A DNA stretch of 64,000 nucleotides from Chryseobacterium sp. (GTDB lineage: Bacteria; Bacteroidota; Bacteroidia; Flavobacteriales; Weeksellaceae). The translations under genes were made by a program, and so were the position numbers. The stretch is from the NCBI GenBank assembly GCA_003248755.1, contig QFQW01000005.1:13915-77914 (forward strand), given 5' to 3'. Under the pieces are notes generated by a model, which did not search any database, was not told the DNA's origin, and was given only the letters and a program-made list of their open reading frames with translations. Positions 58,338 to 64,000 of the stretch are shown here, piece by piece. The first letter of the stretch is position 1. Every line of letters begins with the position of its first letter.

Positions 58338-59225
58338 ATGAAAAACTATTTAAAATTAATAAGAGTAGAGCAATGGGTTAAGAACTTATTCGTATTTGCT
58401 CCATTATTTTTTTCAGGTAAGATTACCAATTCGCATTTATTCTACGAAAGTATTTTTGCATTCTTAGTTTTCTCTTTTACAGCGAGTTCTATTTATATTA
58501 TCAATGATTATTTTGATATAGAATCGGATAAAAAACATCCGGAAAAGAAAAATCGTCCTTTAGCCAGTGGAGCTGTTTCCAAAACCAGTGCGAAGGTTTT
58601 ATTTTCATTTTTAATATTATTGTCAATATCATCAGTTTTCATAGGGAATTATATTTTTCACACCAATTTTTGGAAATTTGGAGTGATTATCGCTTTTTAC
58701 TTTGTGATGAATCTTTTCTATACATTTAAACTGAAACAGGTAGCAATTGTTGATATTTGTATCATTGCGATAGGTTTTGTTTTAAGAGTATTGGCAGGTG
58801 GTTATGTGACAGGAGTTATTGTTACCAATTGGGCAATTTTATTGACTTTTGTTTTAGCATTAGTTCTGGCAATAGGAAAGAGACGAGGGGAATTAATCAA
58901 TGCTCAGATTTCCGGTAAGACAAGAAAAGCTTTGGACGGTTACAATGTTCAGTTTGCTGATATTGCTTTGTCAATCAGTTGTACTTTGGCGATTATTTGC
59001 TATCTGATGTTTACTTTGTCTCCGGAAGTTCAGGCGAGATTTCATCCGAGAGTTTTTTATACAGTGATTTTTGTAGTATTTGCATTTCTAAGATACCTAC
59101 AGCAAACATTGGTTTATAATAAGACCGAATCGCCGACTAAAATCGTTTACAAAGACAGATATATACAAGTCACAATTATCCTCTGGGTAATCGTTTTTCT
59201 TTTACAAATCTATTTTAAAAAATAA
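58338..59225 (+). CDS. UbiA-type polyprenyl-phosphate phosphoribosyltransferase
   Basis: A 295-residue membrane prenyltransferase with about nine helices. It starts MKNYLKLIRVEQWVKNLFVF; the frame opens earlier (ATG 58308) but that ATG precedes the predicted transcript start. The Asp-rich motif NDYFDIESDKKHPEKKNRPL is near residues 56-75, and a second acidic motif follows helix 4. Homologues such as mycobacterial Rv3806c attach phosphoribose from PRPP to polyprenyl phosphate. The next genes match the epimerase pair of the same pathway, which supports this over a ubiquinone/menaquinone role. Confidence 0.88.
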   Translation: MKNYLKLIRVEQWVKNLFVFAPLFFSGKITNSHLFYESIFAFLVFSFTASSIYIINDYFDIESDKKHPEKKNRPLASGAVSKTSAKVLFSFLILLSISSVFIGNYIFHTNFWKFGVIIAFYFVMNLFYTFKLKQVAIVDICIIAIGFVLRVLAGGYVTGVIVTNWAILLTFVLALVLAIGKRRGELINAQISGKTRKALDGYNVQFADIALSISCTLAIICYLMFTLSPEVQARFHPRVFYTVIFVVFAFLRYLQQTLVYNKTESPTKIVYKDRYIQVTIILWVIVFLLQIYFKK

Positions 59226-59228
59226 CAG

Positions 59229-60548
59229 ATGAAACCGAATTTTGTAAAAAAAGTTACCAATTGGGGAAATTTCCCGATTGTAGAAAAAGAAATGAAGTCC
59301 GATGATTCTGTTTCTAAAATTAAACAATTTGTAAAAGAAAATAATGAAGTGATTGCAAGAGGAAACGGTCGTTGTTACGGCGATGCTTCTCTGGGTGAAC
59401 ATATCTTCTCTACAAAAAGACTTAATAAATTCATTTCTTTTGACAGACTCAATGGAATCATCGAATGTGAATCTGGTGTTCTTTTATCTGAAGTATTAGA
59501 GGTTTCGGTTCCGCAAGGTTACTTTCTTTATGTGACACCAGGAACCAAATTTGTTTCAATTGGAGGCGCAATTGCTTCCGATGTTCACGGGAAAAACCAT
59601 CATGCTGAAGGCTGCTTTTCAGAATATGTAACTGAGTTCAAATTACTGAATGAAAACTCGGAAGTCATTACTTGTTCCCGCGAAGAAAATCAGGATAAAT
59701 TCTGGGCTACAATTGGCGGAATGGGTTTAACAGGAATTATTCTGTCAGCAAAATTTAAACTGAAAAATATAGAATCAGCTTATATCCGACAGGAAAGTAT
59801 CAAAGCTGAGAATCTTGATGAGGTTTTCAAATTATTTGATGAAAGCGAGGATTGGACTTACAATGTGGCTTGGATTGATTGTTTTCAAAAAGGAAAGAAC
59901 CTGGGGCGTTCTATTTTAATGAGAGGTGAACACGCTTTGAAAGCAGAACTACCGTCAAATCTTCAGAAAAAATCATTGAAATTAAAAGAAAAATTCAAAC
60001 CGACAATTCCTTTCTATTTTCCGGGATTTGTTTTGAATGCTTTGACAATCAAGATTTTCAATTTCCTTTATTACAATAAGCAGACAAAGAAACAACTTAA
60101 TAATTTTATCGATTATGAAACTTTTTTCTATCCTTTGGATGTCATAAATGATTGGAACAAAATCTACGGTAAAAGTGGATTCATCCAGTATCAAATGGTA
60201 ATCCCGAAAGAAAACGGAAAAGAAGGAATGAGACAAATTCTAGAAGCCATTGCAAAAAGTGGAAATGGTTCTTTCTTAGCTGTTCTAAAATTATTCGGAA
60301 AAGATAATCCATTAGCTTATAACTCATTTCCTAAAGAAGGTTATACATTAGCTCTAGATTTTAAAGTCAATAAAGGATTGAAAAAACTGGTTGACCAACT
60401 GGATGCAATTGTTGAAAATTTCGGAGGCAGAATTTATTTAACCAAAGATAGTATGAGTAAGTCTTCTCTGACTAATTATCTTCAAAATGTAGATTCTCCG
60501 AAGTTTGTATCGCTTCAACATAAAAGAATATTGAGCAGAGGTAATTAA
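59229..60548 (+). CDS. DprE1-like FAD-dependent polyprenylphosphoryl-ribose 2'-oxidase
   Basis: A 439-residue FAD enzyme of the VAO/PCMH type that oxidises the 2'-OH of polyprenylphosphoryl-ribose to the 2'-keto form. FAD-binding blocks: ARGNGRCYGDASLG (about 43-56), TPGTKFVSIGGAIASDVHGK (about 105-124), and GGMGLTGIILSAKFKL. The C-terminal YLTKDS Lys is present. Where M. tuberculosis DprE1 has its drug-target Cys387 (memory: NICVDF), this protein has TLALDF, that is Ala. It starts 3 bases after the UbiA-type gene. Confidence 0.86.
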   Translation: MKPNFVKKVTNWGNFPIVEKEMKSDDSVSKIKQFVKENNEVIARGNGRCYGDASLGEHIFSTKRLNKFISFDRLNGIIECESGVLLSEVLEVSVPQGYFLYVTPGTKFVSIGGAIASDVHGKNHHAEGCFSEYVTEFKLLNENSEVITCSREENQDKFWATIGGMGLTGIILSAKFKLKNIESAYIRQESIKAENLDEVFKLFDESEDWTYNVAWIDCFQKGKNLGRSILMRGEHALKAELPSNLQKKSLKLKEKFKPTIPFYFPGFVLNALTIKIFNFLYYNKQTKKQLNNFIDYETFFYPLDVINDWNKIYGKSGFIQYQMVIPKENGKEGMRQILEAIAKSGNGSFLAVLKLFGKDNPLAYNSFPKEGYTLALDFKVNKGLKKLVDQLDAIVENFGGRIYLTKDSMSKSSLTNYLQNVDSPKFVSLQHKRILSRGN

Positions 60549-60587
60549 ATCCTAATTGTATATTCTTTGTTTATAAACTTTATATAA

Positions 60588-60697
60588 GCGTTAGCGCCTT
60601 TGTGAACATTATAAAGAATTAATTAAAGACATTGTGTTCTTTGTGTTCAAAAATAATTATTGATAAAAACTAAAACTTTGCGCAACTTGCGTTTAAT
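60588..60697 (+). repeat. CTTTGCG-type dispersed repeat, copy 2
   Basis: The 152-base gap between the DprE1- and DprE2-like genes contains GCGTTAGCGCCTTTGTGAAC, then TGTGTTCTTTGTGTTC, then AACTTTGCGCAACTTGCGTT, ending just before the ATG at 60701. It resembles the block at 54476-54550. The gap is unusual inside an otherwise tight run. Confidence 0.5.
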
Positions 60698-60700
60698 GAA

Positions 60701-61426
60701 ATGATAATATTAGGTTCCAATTCCGAAGTTGCACAAGCATTTGTAGAAGAATGTTTAGCTAAAGGAGAAAAATTTCCTGTAATTTATTTATTAAGTTCCA
60801 ATCCTGAAACAACAGAAAAATTTGCAGGTCATATCAACGTGAAGTTTCTCCAATATTCTGAGATTATTCCTTTGGATTTGATGAAAGATATCGATTATAA
60901 AACTTTGGAAAATATCAATTCAGACTTGTTATTTTGTGCTTCGGGTTATCTGGGGTTAGGAACAGAAGAAGGGCTTTATGACGAAGAAAATACGGCTCGA
61001 ATCATTGATATTAATTACGCAAAATTAATTCCTGTACTTAATTTCTTCGCCAAAAAAATGGAATCCAAAAGAACTGGAACCATGATTGTGTTGTCATCTG
61101 TTGCTGGCGAAAGAGGAAGACAGAGCAATTTCATCTATGGAAGTGCGAAAGCAGGATTGACAGCTTATTTAAGTGGGCTTAGAAATTATTTATTCGATAA
61201 AAAAGTTCAGGTTTTAACCGTAAAACCCGGTTTTATGGATACCAAAATGACGGAAGGTTTACCTCTGAATCCGGCTTTGACTGCAACTCCTAAAAAAGCG
61301 GCTGAAGGAATTTATAAAGCTTATAAAAATAGAAAAGACGTTGCATACGTTTTACCAATTTGGGCAATTATTATGATGATAATCAGAAATATACCTGAGT
61401 TTATTTTTAAAAAACTGAAACTATAA
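60701..61426 (+). CDS. DprE2-like short-chain reductase
   Basis: A 241-residue SDR that would reduce the 2'-keto intermediate to polyprenylphosphoryl-arabinose with NAD(P)H. The nucleotide-binding motif is MIILGSNSEVAQAFVEECLA, atypical for lacking the full TGxxxGxG, as in DprE2. The catalytic set is visible: SSVAGERGRQSNFIYGSAKA with Ser, Tyr (about 146) and Lys (about 150). Its C-terminus is hydrophobic (LPIWAIIMMIIRNIPEFIFK). Pairing with the DprE1-like gene supports the assignment. Confidence 0.82.
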   Translation: MIILGSNSEVAQAFVEECLAKGEKFPVIYLLSSNPETTEKFAGHINVKFLQYSEIIPLDLMKDIDYKTLENINSDLLFCASGYLGLGTEEGLYDEENTARIIDINYAKLIPVLNFFAKKMESKRTGTMIVLSSVAGERGRQSNFIYGSAKAGLTAYLSGLRNYLFDKKVQVLTVKPGFMDTKMTEGLPLNPALTATPKKAAEGIYKAYKNRKDVAYVLPIWAIIMMIIRNIPEFIFKKLKL

Positions 61427-61509
61427 TTGATGATTGATAGATGATAATAGATTGAAGTTCTATTAAAGAATGATGCAAATAATCATTTATCATTCATAAT
61501 TTATCACTT

Positions 61510-62097
61510 ATGAAGAAATTATATCTATTCGACTTCGACGGAACTTTAACTTACAAAGACACAATGTTTATGTTTTTGAAGTTTTATGACCCTGCAAAAT
61601 ATTCGGTTCAGTTCTTAAAGCACGTTCCGCTTTTTATCTTATTAAAATTAAAATTAGCGGACGCAGAATCTGTCAAGAAAAGTTTGATTTCATCAATTCT
61701 AAAAGGTAAATCAAGACATCAAATCGAAAAAAAAGCTCAACAGTTCTTTGAAGAAAACTATCCAAGTTTATTCAGGGAGAACGCTTTGGATTTCATTAAT
61801 AATATAGATAGAACTCATACAGAATCTTATATTGTTTCAGCTTCCCTGGATATTTGGGTAAAACCATTTGCTGAGAAATTCAATATGACTTTGCTTTCTA
61901 CGCAGGCAGAATTCAAAGATGATATTTTCACAGGAAAATTCGTTGGGAAAAACTGTAATAAAGAAGAAAAAGTCAACCGAATAAAACAAGAGATTGGCGA
62001 TAAGAAATTTGATAAAATCATTGCTTTTGGAGACACTTCCGGAGATAAGGCGATGTTCAAATTTGCTAATGAATCACATTATCGATTTTTTCACTAA
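61510..62097 (+). CDS. HAD-IB family phosphatase
   Basis: A 195-residue HAD-superfamily hydrolase of subfamily IB. Motif I FDFDGTLTYKD (nucleophile Asp8, acid Asp10), motif II Ser in YIVSASLDIW (about 105), motif III/IV GDTSGDKAMF (about 173-182). Subfamily members include SerB-type and phospholipid phosphatases. Placed after the prenyl-phosphoribose genes, it is a good candidate for removing the 5'-phosphate of polyprenyl-phosphoryl-5-phosphoribose, the step done in mycobacteria by the unrelated Rv3807c. This role is inference from context. Confidence 0.8.
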   Translation: MKKLYLFDFDGTLTYKDTMFMFLKFYDPAKYSVQFLKHVPLFILLKLKLADAESVKKSLISSILKGKSRHQIEKKAQQFFEENYPSLFRENALDFINNIDRTHTESYIVSASLDIWVKPFAEKFNMTLLSTQAEFKDDIFTGKFVGKNCNKEEKVNRIKQEIGDKKFDKIIAFGDTSGDKAMFKFANESHYRFFH

Positions 62098-62149
62098 TTT
62101 AGTACCTTTAAAATCCGAACCAATTTTTCGGCTTCAAATCTAATTAAAA

Positions 62150-63322
62150 ATGGAAAGAATTTATCTAGACAATGCAGCAACTACACCTCTGGACGATGAG
62201 GTGATAGACTGTATGGTGAATGTTTTAAGATTCAATTACGGCAATCCGTCATCCACGCATAGCTTGGGACAGGAAGCCAAGACCATTTTGGAAGAAGTAA
62301 GGCGGAAGATTGCAGATTCTTTGAAAGTTACTCCGGGAGAAATTGTTTTCACATCTTGTGGAACCGAATCCAACAATATGATTATTAAATCCGCTGTGAA
62401 TTATCTTGGGGTTGAAAGAATCATCACTTCAGCTTTAGAACACAAATGTGTGGCTGAAACCTGCCTTGAAATGAAAAAATTGAAAGGTGTGGAGTTGGTT
62501 TATTTAAGACCAGATTCCAACGGAGATTTTGATTTGAATAAATTAGAGGAGTTACTAAAAAACTCAGAAAAGAAAACTCTTGTAACATTGATGCACGCCA
62601 ACAACGAAATCGGGAATATCCTTGATATAGAGAAAGTAGCACATCTTTGTAAAGAAAATAATACACTTTTCCATTCCGATACAGTTCAGACAATGGCACA
62701 TTTGGATTTGGATTTTTCTAAAATTCCATTAGATTTTGCATCTTGCAGTGCACACAAATTTCACGGGCCAAAAGGAGCAGGATTTGCTTTCGTAAGAAAA
62801 TCATCTGGTTTGAAAGGAATTATAACGGGCGGACCACAAGAAAGAAGCTTGAGAGCCGGAACTGAAAATGTAACCGGAATTGCAGGTCTTGGAAAAGCTT
62901 GGGAGATTTCTCAGGTAAAATTAGAAGATTATAAAAACCACATTCTAGATATCAAGCATTACGCAATTCAGCAATTGAAAGAGAAAATATCAGGAATTAA
63001 ATTTAATGGAAGAAGTGCAGAAGACAGTAGTTTATACACAGTCCTGAATTTGTTACTTCCTTATAAAAACCCTTTGATTGGGTTACAATTGGATATGAAA
63101 GGGATTGCCATTTCTCAAGGAAGTGCATGTAGTTCCGGAGCTTCGAAGCCTTCTATGGTTCTGATGTCGGTTTTATCTGAAGATGATTTGGATAATTGTA
63201 CACCAGTTCGTGTGTCATTCAGTCATTTTACGAAAAAGTCTGATATTGATGCATTTGTGAATGCTTTGGAAGAGATAGGAAAACAATTCGTTATAGAAAA
63301 AGCTGATAGTTTACATAGATAA
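62150..63322 (+). CDS. Cysteine desulfurase (class V aminotransferase fold)
   Basis: A 390-residue PLP enzyme that takes sulfur from cysteine for Fe-S clusters or tRNA thiolation. It begins MERIYLDNAATTPLDDEVID; PLP-binding Lys is in SAHKFHGPKGAGFAF (about 203), and the catalytic Cys in ISQGSACSSGASKPS (about 327), the NifS/IscS-type loop. Length is normal. No iscU or suf genes are adjacent, so it could serve as an IscS-like general enzyme. It is a single gene between the HAD gene and trxA. Confidence 0.94.
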   Translation: MERIYLDNAATTPLDDEVIDCMVNVLRFNYGNPSSTHSLGQEAKTILEEVRRKIADSLKVTPGEIVFTSCGTESNNMIIKSAVNYLGVERIITSALEHKCVAETCLEMKKLKGVELVYLRPDSNGDFDLNKLEELLKNSEKKTLVTLMHANNEIGNILDIEKVAHLCKENNTLFHSDTVQTMAHLDLDFSKIPLDFASCSAHKFHGPKGAGFAFVRKSSGLKGIITGGPQERSLRAGTENVTGIAGLGKAWEISQVKLEDYKNHILDIKHYAIQQLKEKISGIKFNGRSAEDSSLYTVLNLLLPYKNPLIGLQLDMKGIAISQGSACSSGASKPSMVLMSVLSEDDLDNCTPVRVSFSHFTKKSDIDAFVNALEEIGKQFVIEKADSLHR

Positions 63323-63351
63323 TCAACAGAATAAATACAATATAAAAGTTG

Positions 63352-63359
63352 TAAATTTG
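63352..63359 (+). promoter_or_regulatory. -7 box of trxA
   Basis: TAAATTTG matches TAnnTTTG, 30 bases before the trxA ATG. No clear -33 box. Confidence 0.45.
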
Positions 63360-63389
63360 TTTAATAAAAACAATTAAGAATAAGAAATC

Positions 63390-63707
63390 ATGGCAGTAGA
63401 AATTACAGATCAATCCTTTCAGGAAACAGTATTAAATTCAGATAAACCGGTTTTAGTTGACTTTTGGGCAGCTTGGTGTGGACCTTGTAGAATGCTAGGA
63501 CCAATCATAGAAGAAGTGGCAACTGACTTTGAAGGTAAAGCTTTGGTAGGTAAAGTAGATGTTGATAACAATCAGCAGATTTCTGTGGATTATGGAATCA
63601 GAAATATTCCTACCGTTTTAATTTTTAAGGACGGAGAAGTTGTAGATAAAATTGTAGGTGTAGCACCAAAAGAAGTAATCGCTGAGAAGCTGAATGCTTA
63701 CTTATAA
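63390..63707 (+). CDS. trxA: Thioredoxin
   Basis: A 105-residue classical thioredoxin, a cytoplasmic disulfide reductant. Active site WCGPC at residues about 29-33 in DFWAAWCGPCRMLGPI, cis-Pro in YGIRNIPTVLIFKDGE, and C-terminal helix KEVIAEKLNAYL. There is no signal peptide. It has its own promoter and terminator. Confidence 0.96.
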   Translation: MAVEITDQSFQETVLNSDKPVLVDFWAAWCGPCRMLGPIIEEVATDFEGKALVGKVDVDNNQQISVDYGIRNIPTVLIFKDGEVVDKIVGVAPKEVIAEKLNAYL

Positions 63708-63729
63708 GAAATTAATATAATTGAAAATG

Positions 63730-63760
63730 AACGCTTTTCTAGTTGAAAGGCGTTTTTTTT
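63730..63760 (+). terminator. trxA terminator
   Basis: AACGCTTTTC-TAGTT-GAAAGGCGTT (10-bp stem with one G-U pair) followed by TTTTTTT. Confidence 0.8.
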
Positions 63761-63769
63761 ATTTAAAAA

Positions 63770-63800
63770 TTTGGAGATGTAAATTATTGTTGTATTTTTG
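63770..63800 (+). promoter_or_regulatory. Promoter of the tRNA-Asp genes
   Basis: TTTG (63770-63773), 19-base spacer, TATTTTTG (63793-63800). The start would be near 63807. A short inverted AGGG-TAATAA-CCCT follows in the leader. Confidence 0.75.
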
Positions 63801-63843
63801 CAACCACAATAACGAAGGGTAATAACCCTGAGTTATGGCAAAA

Positions 63844-63917
63844 GATCCGGTAGTTCAGCTGGTTAGAATGCCGCCCTGTCACGGCGGAGGTCGCGGGTTC
63901 GAGTCCCGTCCGGATCG
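63844..63917 (+). tRNA. tRNA-Asp (anticodon GTC)
   Basis: Complete cloverleaf: acceptor GATCCGG/CCGGATC plus discriminator G, anticodon arm CCGCC-CTGTCAC-GGCGG with GTC, T arm GCGGG-TTCGAGT-CCCGT. CCA is not encoded. First of at least two tandem copies. Confidence 0.95.
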
Positions 63918-63948
63918 CAAAAGTTTATCAATTACTTTTCAAAAAATT

Positions 63949-64000
63949 GATCCGGTAGTTCAGCTGGTTAGAATGCCGCCCTGTCACGGCGGAGGTCGCG
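63949..64000 (+). tRNA. tRNA-Asp (anticodon GTC), second tandem copy, cut by window end
   Basis: The 52 bases present are identical to the first 52 of the copy at 63844, after a 31-base spacer. The 3' end lies outside the window. Confidence 0.9.

Noticed and set aside
63836..64000. Prophage or integrative element using tRNA-Asp as attachment site
   Set aside because: The repeated tRNA is a tandem copy with 31 bases between; no integrase or phage gene is visible in the window.

Overview
The window is chromosomal DNA from a low-GC member of the Bacteroidota, most likely a Flavobacteriia of the Chryseobacterium/Epilithonimonas type (Weeksellaceae). Signs are several type IX secretion (T9SS) client proteins, a DUF4295 gene beside rpmG/rpmB, LIC_10190-, DUF5683-, DUF6705- and DUF6759-type proteins, near absence of Shine-Dalgarno sites, and many promoters with the Bacteroidota pattern TTTG-N19/20-TAnnTTTG. 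Family assignments rest on motifs and memory; no search was run.

Layout. 1-9990: housekeeping and envelope genes (partial sdhC, acyl-CoA ligase, aroQ, an envelope gene pair, rpsT with tRNA-Glu, a second tRNA-Glu, a peptidoglycan amidase divergent from an lptD-like gene, ridA). 9958-14695: a 4.7 kb accessory segment with two HTH regulators, a conserved hypothetical, a large lipoprotein with a JAMM-like motif, a DUF6705-like lipoprotein and an M23 peptidase. It is flanked by two nearly identical terminator palindromes and holds a degenerate ~22-bp repeat array and REP-like repeats. 14724-34079: asnB, purA, a membrane LuxR-type regulator, ruvB, a VWA lipoprotein, coaE, a secreted metalloprotease, ftsY, rpmB/rpmG, a deoxynucleoside kinase and tsf. 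34179-41918: two tandem T9SS type B surface proteins and a small exported protein. 42032-54225: trmB, a glutamine cyclotransferase lipoprotein, folA, recR-glycosyltransferase, a retropepsin/PDZ protein, a TonB-like protein, and the parA-parB-DUF5683-dapB-lepB cluster. 54226-64000: a cluster of dispersed repeats, wbqC, a subtilase, two lipoproteins, a polyprenyl-phospho-pentose pathway, a cysteine desulfurase, trxA and tandem tRNA-Asp genes.

Most interesting points. (1) The run 58338-62097 encodes a UbiA-type phosphoribosyltransferase, a DprE1-like oxidase, a DprE2-like reductase and a HAD-IB phosphatase, enough for a complete polyprenyl-phospho-arabinose route; the DprE1-like protein appears to lack the cysteine targeted by benzothiazinones. 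(2) The accessory segment at 10-14.7 kb with its matched terminators, ~22-bp array and compositional break. (3) A candidate small RNA upstream of purA. (4) A 58-bp perfect palindrome between convergent genes. (5) Promoters that overlap the terminator of the gene before them. Nothing here looks like a phage, CRISPR array or restriction system.
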